From Betaproteobacteria bacterium (GTDB taxonomy: Bacteria > Pseudomonadota > Gammaproteobacteria > Burkholderiales > SG8-39): a stretch of DNA of 6,007 nucleotides. A model generated the notes under the pieces. The model had not been told where the DNA came from. It saw only the letters and a list, made by a program, of their open reading frames with translations, and searched no databases. A program made the translations under genes and the position numbers. Shown here piece after piece: positions 1-5,985 of this stretch (position 1 is the stretch's first letter; every line of letters begins with the position of its first letter). Location of the stretch: positions 1 to 6,007 of the forward strand of contig JAOUFA010000239.1 of NCBI GenBank assembly GCA_029858545.1. The letters run 5' to 3'.

Positions 1-1185
1 GCGGGCAGCGACGAGTTGTGGGAGGTCACCACGCAGATGAATATTCCGGGCCTGCCGGCGGGCATGGGCGGCAGCACCCAGCAGGTGTGCCGCGACAAGG
101 ATCCGCGCAAGGATGCGACGCGCGGGAAGGACCGCGAGAACTGCAAGGTCACGGACCTGAAGCAGACTGGCACGCGCATGACGCTGACGATGACCTGTCC
201 CGATGGGAAAATGGTGCTCGAGCACAACTATAACGCGAGCAGGACCGAGTACAAGGGCACGATGCGCATGACCGGCAGGCAGGGCGATATGACGATGAAC
301 ATGTCGGGACGCAAGATCGGCAACTGCGACGCGGTGCAGGCGAAGGGAGAGCGCGATGCCAAGAGTGCGCAGATGAAGGCGGATGCCGATCGCATGAAGG
401 TCGACATGGACAAGAGGCTGGCCGAAGCCCGCGCGCAGCAGGAGGAGCGGCGCAAGATGGATGAGCAGGCGCGCGCGAAGGCGGACGCCGAGCAGATTCA
501 GAAGTGCCGCGTGGGGGTCAAGTACATGGATCTGAATCTGCTGACCATTCAGGAAATGTGTTACCGAAAGCCCGACGCAAACTGCAGGACCATGATGAGC
601 AACGAGGCGAAGCAGCGGCCCGAGGTTGCCAAGGTCTGCAACGCGAGCGGTGGCGAATACTGCAAGCGCTACCAGACTCCTGAAGGCCTGCGTCTGGTGC
701 TCAATGCCGATAACCGGGGGATCGGCGATGCGCCCGAGCGCAGCGAGAAGATGTGCGGCATGTCAGCGGAGAAACTCAAGGCGTCGCTGTGTGCGAGTTC
801 GATCAAGACCAGGTCGTCGCTCGACTTTGTCGCCGAGGCCTGTGCCGAAGACGTCAAGCCAGTGGCGGCCGATCTGTGTCCGAACGCGGTGAAGTCCGAG
901 TCGCTGATCTACCTGGGGACCTTCTGCCCGGTCGATGCCAAGCCCTACGCGGACAAGTACTGCAAGGGCCGCAGCTATTCCTCGACCGACGGCGAGCACG
1001 ATGAATTCTGCAAGGCCTATCTGTCCCGCGCGAACTTCCGCGCGCCGCAGAGCGACAGAAGGTCGCGCCGCCAGCAAGCCGAGGAGAAAGCTGGCCCGGC
1101 GGACGAGCAGAAGGGGGGCGACGATGCGGTCAGTCAGGGCGTCAACGAAGGCATCAAGGCACTGAAGGGCATATTCGGTCGCTGA
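1..1185 (+). CDS. DUF3617 family protein with coiled coil and cysteine-repeat C-terminus (5' partial)
   Basis: The frame is open to the left edge, so the start and any signal peptide lie outside; 394 codons are visible. Residues about 5-112 look like DUF3617, a family of mostly exported proteins of unknown function: an opening LWEVTTQMNIPGLPAGM, then a QQVC motif and cysteines 30, 48, 66 and 109. Residues about 112-165 are rich in Lys, Glu, Ala, Gln and Arg and should form a charged helix or coiled coil. Residues 169-337 carry twelve cysteines with regular spacing (C-x17-C-x7-C-x17-C-x7-C, then three C-x11-C units joined by 15-16 residues), suggesting disulfide-stapled helical hairpins outside the cytoplasm. 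The last 50 residues are charged and low in complexity. The carboxypeptidase gene starts 17 bases after the stop, so the two are probably co-transcribed. The DUF3617 call is fairly firm; the role is unknown. Confidence 0.8.
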   Translation, partial: AGSDELWEVTTQMNIPGLPAGMGGSTQQVCRDKDPRKDATRGKDRENCKVTDLKQTGTRMTLTMTCPDGKMVLEHNYNASRTEYKGTMRMTGRQGDMTMNMSGRKIGNCDAVQAKGERDAKSAQMKADADRMKVDMDKRLAEARAQQEERRKMDEQARAKADAEQIQKCRVGVKYMDLNLLTIQEMCYRKPDANCRTMMSNEAKQRPEVAKVCNASGGEYCKRYQTPEGLRLVLNADNRGIGDAPERSEKMCGMSAEKLKASLCASSIKTRSSLDFVAEACAEDVKPVAADLCPNAVKSESLIYLGTFCPVDAKPYADKYCKGRSYSSTDGEHDEFCKAYLSRANFRAPQSDRRSRRQQAEEKAGPADEQKGGDDAVSQGVNEGIKALKGIFGR

Positions 1186-1202
1186 CGCCTCGCGACGAGT
1201 CC

Positions 1203-1997
1203 GTGCTGCGTCGGGCCCTCGTTCTCGCGGGAGTCACCGCCGCCTGCCTCGCGCAGGCGGCCGAAGACCCCTATCCCTGGGTTGCCTCGGCTTATCTGGT
1301 CAAGCGCAACGGCGAACTGCTGTGGGCGGGCGCACAGGCTGAGCGGCTGCCGCCGGCGAGTCTGGCGAAGATGATGACCGCGCTGCTGGTGCTCGAGCGC
1401 GGCGATCTGGACCGGGATGTCACGGTGAGCCGCGGCGTCGCGCACGAGACCGGCACGCGCATCGGCCTGCGTCCGGGAGACCGGCTGCGTGCGGGCGATC
1501 TGCTTGCGGCAACGGTGATCCGTTCGGCGAACGATGCCTGCTTTGCGCTCGCCGAAGACGTCGGAAAGGATGCGCAGGGATTCGTCGCACTGATGAACCG
1601 CCGCGCCGCGGCACTGGGCCTCGCCGACACGCGTTTCGCCGATCCCTGCGGGCACGACCGCGCAGGGCAGTTCTCTTCCGCGGCCGATCTCGCCCGCATC
1701 GCCGAACAACTGATAGAGCAACCCGAGTATCTGCGGCTGTCGCGCAGCGCGCGGCTCGCCATTGCGACCACCGACGGCCGGCGGCGCTTCGATCTGTACA
1801 ACACCAATGCGCTGATCGGCCGATATCGCGGCGCGATCGGGCTGAAGACCGGCTATACCCAGGCGGCGGGCAACTGCCTGGTCGCGTTTGCCGAGCGCCG
1901 GGGCGTGCGCGTGCTGCTGGTGTTGCTCAACGCGCCCAACCGCTGGTGGAATGCGGCGGGTCTGCTCGACCGCGCCTTCGAGGCGCAGGTGCGATGA
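1203..1997 (+). CDS. D-alanyl-D-alanine carboxypeptidase, serine peptidase family S11, compact form
   Basis: This is a penicillin-binding-protein-type enzyme expected to remove the terminal D-Ala from peptidoglycan pentapeptides in the periplasm. All three active-site motifs are present in order: S53-L-A-K56 (nucleophile and general base), S108-A-N110, and K215-T-G217 within GLKTGYTQAAGNCLVAFA, a close family match. Residues 1-19 look like a signal peptide with cleavage after LAQA. The GTG at 1203 is chosen because it gives exactly this signal peptide; the ribosome site (GACGAG, 3 bases upstream) is poor, so coupling to the preceding gene is plausible. At 264 residues it is the catalytic domain only: the C-terminal beta domain and amphipathic membrane anchor of PBP5/DacA (about 400 residues) are absent. 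A PbpG-like endopeptidase role cannot be excluded. The stop overlaps the next start as ATGA. Confidence 0.9.
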   Translation: MLRRALVLAGVTAACLAQAAEDPYPWVASAYLVKRNGELLWAGAQAERLPPASLAKMMTALLVLERGDLDRDVTVSRGVAHETGTRIGLRPGDRLRAGDLLAATVIRSANDACFALAEDVGKDAQGFVALMNRRAAALGLADTRFADPCGHDRAGQFSSAADLARIAEQLIEQPEYLRLSRSARLAIATTDGRRRFDLYNTNALIGRYRGAIGLKTGYTQAAGNCLVAFAERRGVRVLLVLLNAPNRWWNAAGLLDRAFEAQVR

Positions 1998-3334
1998 CTC
2001 CCGCGGCCGGGGTGCCCGACCGGCCGGCGCGTCACGCGTGGTTCGCCGCGCTCGCCGCGGCGATCGTCTACCTGCCGTCGTTCGGCGGCGTGTTCCAGTT
2101 CGACGACTACAGGGTTATCGCCGACTACCCGGTGGTGCACAGCTGGGCGGGATGGTGGAGCGGGCTGGGGCAGGGCGTGCGCCCGTTGCTCAAGGCGAGC
2201 TATACGCTCAACTGGACGCTCGGTGCCGGCGAGTTCGGCTTTCATCTGGTCAACATCGCGCTGCACGCTCTGAATACCGCGCTGCTCGTGTTGATCGGCC
2301 GCGCGATCTGCGCGCGCTGCGTCGGCGCGCCGCGCGCCGCGGGTTGCGACGGGGCGGTGTTCATCGCCGCGCTGCTCTTTGCCCTGCACCCGGCGCAGAC
2401 CGAGGCGGTGACCTACATCAGCGGGCGATCGGTGTCGCTGATGACGGGTTTCTATCTGGGCGCGCTGCTCGTTTATCTGCGCGGCGGCCACTGGGCGATC
2501 TCGGGCGCGCTGTTCGCTCTGGCGGCGGCAACGCGCGAGACCGCGATCACGCTGCCGGCGGTGCTGTTGCTGGTCGAGCTGTGCAGCCGCGAGCGGGCAG
2601 GCTGGCGCACGCTGCTGCGCCGCCAGACTGTGCACTGGGCGCTGCTTTGCGCGGGCCTGCTCGTGCTGCTGTTCAACGCGCGTTACCTGAGCCTGGTGAG
2701 CTTCGGTTATACGCAAAGGAGTCTCATCGACAACCTGATCACGCAGGTGGGCGGCATCGCGCACCTCTGCGCGGTGCTGATCGGCTTGTTGGGTTCCAAC
2801 ATCGATCCGGCGCTGCCGGCGCTGCACGAATGGAGCGGGGCGCTCGCCGCGCAGGCGGTGCTGCTCGCGGCGCTCGTGATGCTCGGCCTCGCCCAGCTGC
2901 GCACGCGGCCCTGGATCGCGTTCGGCCTGTTGTGGTTCTTCATCCAGCTCGCGCCGACCAATTCGATCGTGCCGCGGCTCGACGTGGTCAATGACCGACA
3001 GTTGTATCTCGCCTGCTGGGGGCTGTTCCTCGCGCTGTGCATTCAGATCGCGCAACTGCGGCCCGCGCGGAGTCATTCCCTAGCGATGGCCGGCGCGCTA
3101 TGCGTCGTGCTGGCGGGCGCGAGCGTCGCGCGCCAGCTCGATTACCGGAGCGAGATCGCGCTGTGGGGGGCAAGCGTGCGCGCCGCGCCGTGGAACGCCC
3201 GCGCACATGCGAACCTCGGCTATGCCTATCAGCTCGCCGGTCGCAAGGCCGAGGCGCGGCGCGAATTCGAGGCCGCGCTACTGTTCGGCCCGCGCGAGCG
3301 CAAGGCGCGCTACAACCTGCTGCTGCTCGACTGA
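1994..3334 (+). CDS. Polytopic membrane protein, TMTC-like GT-C glycosyltransferase with C-terminal TPR
   Basis: 446 residues. The ATG at 1994 overlaps the preceding stop (ATGA), pointing to translational coupling; an in-frame start at 1946 would add 16 residues inside the upstream gene and is rejected. The N-terminal membrane segment ends in FGGVFQFDDYR, where D37-D38 occupy the place of the acidic pair in the first outer loop of GT-C enzymes. Then come RPLLKASYTLNW (63-74), FHLVNIALHALNTALLV, and LLFALHPAQTEAVTYISGRS (127-146), all resembling the TMTC/PMT-like family that transfers sugars from lipid carriers to proteins. APTNSIVPRLDVVNDRQLYL (320-339) matches that family's P-x-S-I-x-P...E/D-R-x-L-Y-L block. 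I judge about nine to eleven membrane helices. Residues about 398-435 form one TPR. The protein stops soon after it, whereas relatives often carry several TPRs. Substrate and donor are unknown. Confidence 0.78.
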   Translation: MTPAAGVPDRPARHAWFAALAAAIVYLPSFGGVFQFDDYRVIADYPVVHSWAGWWSGLGQGVRPLLKASYTLNWTLGAGEFGFHLVNIALHALNTALLVLIGRAICARCVGAPRAAGCDGAVFIAALLFALHPAQTEAVTYISGRSVSLMTGFYLGALLVYLRGGHWAISGALFALAAATRETAITLPAVLLLVELCSRERAGWRTLLRRQTVHWALLCAGLLVLLFNARYLSLVSFGYTQRSLIDNLITQVGGIAHLCAVLIGLLGSNIDPALPALHEWSGALAAQAVLLAALVMLGLAQLRTRPWIAFGLLWFFIQLAPTNSIVPRLDVVNDRQLYLACWGLFLALCIQIAQLRPARSHSLAMAGALCVVLAGASVARQLDYRSEIALWGASVRAAPWNARAHANLGYAYQLAGRKAEARREFEAALLFGPRERKARYNLLLLD

Positions 3335-3339
3335 GCGGT

Positions 3340-3585
3340 GTCGCGGATCCTCTCGCAGTTGGGGTAGGCACCGGTGTTCACGTCGAAGAGCTTCGCCCCG
3401 ACCATGTGGCCCGCAAGGCAGGCGTCGGCGAGCGTGGCGGTGTCGCCGTGGCAGAAACCTCCGGTGCGCGGGTCGGCGGCGAGGTTCGCCTCGAGCGCCG
3501 CGCAGCCCTGCGCGATCCAGTGCCGGCACCAGGCCCGGCACGCCGGTTCGGCGATGCCGAGTTCCTGCTCCAGGCAATTGCGCAT
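3340..3585 (-). pseudogene. maiA: Internal fragment of maleylacetoacetate isomerase (GST zeta), truncated at both ends
   Basis: On the - strand, about 82 codons read like the C-terminal domain of MaiA, the zeta-class glutathione transferase that isomerises maleylacetoacetate in tyrosine/homogentisate breakdown. Diagnostic stretches are RAWCRHWIAQGCAALEANL, then GGFCHGDTATLADACL, then AYPNCERI. Full-length MaiA is about 215 residues. The N-terminal thioredoxin-like domain with the glutathione-binding Ser/Cys motif is missing, and so are roughly the last 20 residues. The open frame itself is longer (3310-3675), but its first 30 codons lie in unrelated A+T-richer DNA and its last codons are antisense to the end of the glycosyltransferase gene, so those parts are accidental. 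No stop or frameshift interrupts the retained part, so the loss may be recent. It cannot encode an active isomerase. Family assignment is from recalled conserved sequence. Confidence 0.72.
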
Positions 3586-3844
3586 GGAACTTGACACCGA
3601 CTTCAGTGATCGAACATTTTGTCCTGTTGTCGTGTCTTCCATCCGGTTGGAGGACAAGCTATCTCTTCTCAGCATCGCGTATGTTGTTCAGTACCTTGGT
3701 GGAACAATCGTGCCCGGAAATGATATGGACAACGCCGAGGTCGATTGGATGCCGCTCGAGATAATCAAGATGTGCAAAGACATCTCCGTTCCCAAAGATA
3801 TTGCCGGTCTCGAGCGAGCGCCAAGTCTGTTTCGGTATTTATGA
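3584..3844 (+). CDS. Orphan 86-residue hypothetical protein, possibly a gene remnant
   Basis: An 86-codon frame opens with the ATG at 3584, exactly where the maiA fragment ends on the other strand. I do not recognise the product. It has a hydrophobic stretch (LSLLSIAYVVQYLGGTIV) followed by a mildly acidic half ending in ERAPSLFRYL. The DNA is clearly richer in A+T than the flanking genes and uses rarer codons for this genome (ATA, AGA, GAT), suggesting a different origin. No Shine-Dalgarno sequence precedes the ATG, and in-frame translation could start further upstream (3374) only through the antisense of the maiA fragment, which is implausible. It may be the 3' part of a broken gene rather than a working small gene. 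Its stop lies about 15 bases before the attC-like palindrome, an arrangement expected for an integron cassette. Confidence 0.35.
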   Translation: MELDTDFSDRTFCPVVVSSIRLEDKLSLLSIAYVVQYLGGTIVPGNDMDNAEVDWMPLEIIKMCKDISVPKDIAGLERAPSLFRYL

Positions 3845-3861
3845 GCGTAGCATGCCGACGC

Positions 3862-3960
3862 TAGCCAACCGCCTGTTCAACCGGGCCGCTGGTAAGCTGC
3901 GCTAGCCAGTTCCCTCCGCCCTTCGGGCTCCGGCGGCCCATTGCTTCAAACGCTGTCCGA
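3862..3960. repeat. Branched palindrome, degenerate attC-like site
   Basis: An outer stem pairs GGGCCGC (3883-3889) with GCGGCCC (3933-3939) and continues across a small internal loop as CAA (3878-3880) with TTG (3941-3943). Inside are two smaller hairpins: 3889-3909 (CTGG/CCAG extended by AGC/GCT, three-base loop) and 3918-3928 (GCCC-TTC-GGGC). The left flank, AGCCAAC then five bases then GTTCAACCGGGCCGC, resembles the R''-L'' half of integron attC sites (RYYYAAC, spacer, TCAA block), with one mismatch in the core. The right flank (TTCAAACGCTGTCC) lacks the GTTRRRY core, so a functional site is doubtful. A structured RNA or a chance palindrome are the alternatives. No T-run follows, so it is not a standard terminator. 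Confidence 0.4.
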
Positions 3961-4003
3961 CAGAAACTTTCCTCCACCTCACGCGCTGCGCAGAGACCAC
4001 TTG

Positions 4004-4510
4004 ATGATCGTCATCACACAGCCATTGTCGGCAGGCCAGTTGGATGCCGTGCGCGTGCTCATGCGCGCTTTCATCGCTTGGCACCGTGAGCGACACGTGC
4101 AGGACCTTGCGCTCATCGACGCCTATTTTGATTCGGCGGTATTCGAAGAAGAACTTGCTTCGCTGCCGGGCGTCTACGTACCTCCTCGTGGAGCGCTCTT
4201 GCTGGCAGAGTTGGACGGTGAGGCAGCAGGCTGTGCCGCACTTCGGCCCATTGATGACGGGTTCTGCGAGATGAAGCGCATGTTTGTGTATCCGCATTTT
4301 CACGGCAGGGGTGTCGGACGTGCTCTCGGCCTGCAAATCATCGAGAAGGCGCGCGCGAGTGGCTATCGGACCATGCAGCTTGACACGAGCGTACGGCAAA
4401 CCGAAGCCACGGCGCTGTATCGCAGACTCGGTTTCACCGCGATCGCGCCGTACTACGCGCTGCCGCAGAATCTTCGTGAGTGGTTGGTATTCATGGAATT
4501 GAAGCTATGA
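4004..4510 (+). CDS. GNAT family N-acetyltransferase
   Basis: 168 residues, the usual size for a single-domain GCN5-related acetyltransferase, which moves an acetyl group from acetyl-CoA to an amine in the cytoplasm. The acetyl-CoA pyrophosphate-binding motif A is clear: CEMKRMFVYPHFHGRGVGRA (88-107), with the H-G-R-G-V-G turn. Motif B follows as TEATALYRRLGFTAIAPYY (133-151). Strand beta4 is ALLLAELDGEAAGCAALRPI. The ATG at 4004 is preferred, with a weak AGAG about 9 bases upstream; TTG at 4001 would add one residue, and starts back to 3941 fall inside the palindrome. Base composition is less GC-rich than the carboxypeptidase and glycosyltransferase genes, hinting at acquisition. The substrate cannot be told from sequence. 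Neighbouring context (an exporter-like gene 36 bases downstream) would allow a detoxification role, but that is inference. Confidence 0.88.
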   Translation: MIVITQPLSAGQLDAVRVLMRAFIAWHRERHVQDLALIDAYFDSAVFEEELASLPGVYVPPRGALLLAELDGEAAGCAALRPIDDGFCEMKRMFVYPHFHGRGVGRALGLQIIEKARASGYRTMQLDTSVRQTEATALYRRLGFTAIAPYYALPQNLREWLVFMELKL

Positions 4511-4535
4511 TCTACCTTCCAATGCACATCGCGAA

Positions 4536-4540
4536 AAGGA
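4536..4540 (+). promoter_or_regulatory. Ribosome binding site setting a TTG start for the transporter
   Basis: AAGGA lies six bases before the TTG at 4547, ideal spacing. The nearby ATG at 4542 is in a different frame and only two bases from this site, so it is not the start. This supports TTG as the initiation codon of the EamA-family gene. Confidence 0.6.
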
Positions 4541-4546
4541 TATGAC

Positions 4547-5443
4547 TTGTCCCGCTTACGCGTCATCACCCTGACCGCCCTCGCCATGATCGCGTTCGCG
4601 GGCAACTCGCTGCTCTGCCGGCTCGCACTCAAGGACACGGCCATCGACGCAGCCAGCTTCACGACGGTCCGGCTGGTGTCCGGCGCGCTGACTCTGTGGC
4701 TGATCGCGCGCATGCGGCAAGGCGCGCACACCGGCGGCGGCAGCTGGCCGTCGGCGTTTGCGCTCTTTCTCTACGCGGCCGGTTTTTCCTTTGCCTACGT
4801 GAGTCTGCCGGCGGCGACGGGTGCGCTCCTGCTTTTCGGGGCTGTCCAGGCCACGATGATCGGGCGCGGCATCTGGGCGGGAGAACGTCTGCGCGGTCTG
4901 CCGCTCGTCGGTTTCATCCTCGCGCTCGGAGGACTGGTGGGCCTGCTGCTGCCGGGGCTTTCCGCGCCGCCGCTGCTGGGTTCCATGCTGATGCTGGGTG
5001 CCGGTATCGCATGGGGCGTTTACTCCCTGCGCGGCAAGGCTGCGGGCGATCCTACCCGGGTGACCGCCGGAAATTTCCTGCGCACGGTTCCTGTCGCTGC
5101 GGCGCTGAGCACGATAACGTACCTGTACGCAGGCGCCTCGCTGGATGGTGCCGGGCTCGCCTATGCGATTGCGTCGGGCGCACTCGCCTCCGGCATCGGC
5201 TATGCCATCTGGTACACGGCCCTGCCCGCGTTGCAGGCCACTCATGCCGCAACTGTTCAACTCAGTGTCCCGGTCATCGCGGCGCTGGGCGGCATCGTAT
5301 TTCTCGGCGAGGCACTCACCCTGCGCCTGGTGCTGGCGTCCGTCGCCATACTCGGCGGAATTGCGCTCGTCATCGTCGAGAAACAGGATAGGAAGGGTCT
5401 CGGGCAGCGCGCTCCGGCTGCGGTCGCTTCACGACGCGGTTGA
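4547..5443 (+). CDS. EamA/DMT-superfamily transporter
   Basis: 298 residues, the standard length for ten-helix drug/metabolite transporters built from two EamA repeats in the inner membrane. The first repeat (about 7-120) begins ALAMIAFAGNSLLCRLAL, the family's usual first helix with a polar W/A-G-x-x-N patch. The second (about 135-275) ends with PVIAALGGIVFLGEALTLR and a final AILGGIALVIVE helix, a hallmark of the family (P-V-x-A...LGE-x-L). A positively charged tail follows. Start is TTG with a good ribosome site. The gene lies 36 bases after the acetyltransferase and on the same strand, so one transcript is likely. DMT members export amino acids, metabolites or drugs, and the substrate here is unknown. 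Complete, with no sign of damage. Confidence 0.9.
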   Translation: MSRLRVITLTALAMIAFAGNSLLCRLALKDTAIDAASFTTVRLVSGALTLWLIARMRQGAHTGGGSWPSAFALFLYAAGFSFAYVSLPAATGALLLFGAVQATMIGRGIWAGERLRGLPLVGFILALGGLVGLLLPGLSAPPLLGSMLMLGAGIAWGVYSLRGKAAGDPTRVTAGNFLRTVPVAAALSTITYLYAGASLDGAGLAYAIASGALASGIGYAIWYTALPALQATHAATVQLSVPVIAALGGIVFLGEALTLRLVLASVAILGGIALVIVEKQDRKGLGQRAPAAVASRRG

Positions 5444-5985
5444 TCGACGGCCTTGCCGGCACGGTTACCGCCCGCACCCCGGGGTAGAACCCCGCCCCCC
5501 AACAGCCCGGCGATCAGCTGCTTCCCTTCCGCGCGCCGGTGAAAGATCGCGTCGGGGATCCTGATGAAGGTCGACGCCGCGACGAACTGAGTCTCGACGC
5601 TCACCGGAACGCCTCGCAGGAGCTCATGATCGTGCTCCGGTTTCACCGCGGCGAGCGCGGCGTCAATCCGGTCGGTCCCCTGTTCCACGTGTCGAATCGT
5701 GCTCCAGGGCATCCATGCGTCGCGCCCTTTCAAGGTCAGAGCGCTGCCGAGATGGGCAGCGTACACCGGCTGCGGCGGCGCGCTGCGAGCCAAGGCTTCG
5801 AACGCGGCGATCGCCGGCTCGACGGCGTTCTTGTCGCCGGCCCGGGCGCTCTGAACGATCTCGAGCGCCCGGGTAAACCCCGCTTCGGCGGTGCCGGAAA
5901 GGGCTTGGTCCGGCTGAGCGGCGCGGCCTGACAAGACGAAGCCGAGCGCCAGAATCAAAGTGGTTCTCAAGAAGGCGGTTGGCAT
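5257..5985 (-). CDS. Exported helical-repeat (TPR-like) protein; 3' end doubtful
   Basis: Starts with ATG at 5985 (a weak GGGA lies upstream). Residues 1-23 form a signal peptide (LILALGFVLSG core, likely cleavage after GRAA), so the product is probably periplasmic or outer-membrane associated. Residues about 35-165 are helical and resemble one or two degenerate TPR hairpins, with AIAAFEALARSAP and VYAAHLGSALTLKGR. They include a distinctive block, ETQFVAASTFIRIPDAIFHR (131-150). I do not know a function for it. Convincing protein character ends near residue 162 (position about 5500). Beyond that the frame passes a C6 run, turns low in complexity, and from 5443 down is antisense to the transporter, so the last ~80 residues are probably not original. 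A one-base indel in the C6 run would end translation at a TAA at 5465-5467. The gene is convergent with the transporter. Confidence 0.6.
   Translation of the reverse strand: MPTAFLRTTLILALGFVLSGRAAQPDQALSGTAEAGFTRALEIVQSARAGDKNAVEPAIAAFEALARSAPPQPVYAAHLGSALTLKGRDAWMPWSTIRHVEQGTDRIDAALAAVKPEHDHELLRGVPVSVETQFVAASTFIRIPDAIFHRRAEGKQLIAGLLGGGVLPRGAGGNRAGKAVDQPRREATAAGARCPRPFLSCFSTMTSAIPPSMATDASTRRRVSASPRNTMPPSAAMTGTLS
5476..5494. terminator. GC-rich hairpin between convergent genes, possible attenuator
   Basis: CGGGGT-AGA-ACCCCG (5480-5494) is a perfect six-base stem with a three-base loop; it competes with a ten-base palindrome, ACCCCGGGGT, at 5476-5485. It sits 37 bases past the transporter stop. 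There is no T-run on either side, so an intrinsic terminator is not proven; it may only slow polymerase. Confidence 0.22.

Noticed and set aside
1134..1721. 195-codon open frame on the - strand
   Set aside because: It is antisense to the carboxypeptidase catalytic motifs, and the product has no recognisable fold or signal.
1853..3076. 407-codon open frame on the - strand
   Set aside because: Its product is rich in Arg, Gln, His and Glu with no domain character, and it lies opposite the well-supported carboxypeptidase and glycosyltransferase genes. It reflects high GC in the third codon position.
3374..3583. Upstream extension of the orphan frame on the + strand, giving a 156-residue product
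   Set aside because: This part is the antisense of the maiA fragment, whose protein-level similarity is on the opposite strand.
3591..3620. Perfect TTGACA -35 box
   Set aside because: At spacings of 16-18 bases the best -10 candidates match TATAAT at only three of six positions, and it lies inside the start of the orphan frame. Chance is likely.
3681..3764. 27-codon frame starting with ATG at 3681
   Set aside because: A GGAGGA occurs upstream, but about 26 bases away. The frame is very short and the product has no recognisable feature.
3584..4510. A working integron cassette array
   Set aside because: There is no integrase gene, no GTTRRRY core near 3584 and no attC-like site after the acetyltransferase. 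Only one degenerate candidate site exists.
4556..5260. 234-codon open frame on the - strand opposite the transporter
   Set aside because: It is Arg/Gln/His-rich with no domains, and is the antisense of clear membrane-helix coding sequence.
5539..5931. 130-codon frame on the + strand opposite the exported protein
   Set aside because: The - strand frame has a signal peptide and a coherent helical repeat character; the + strand frame has neither.
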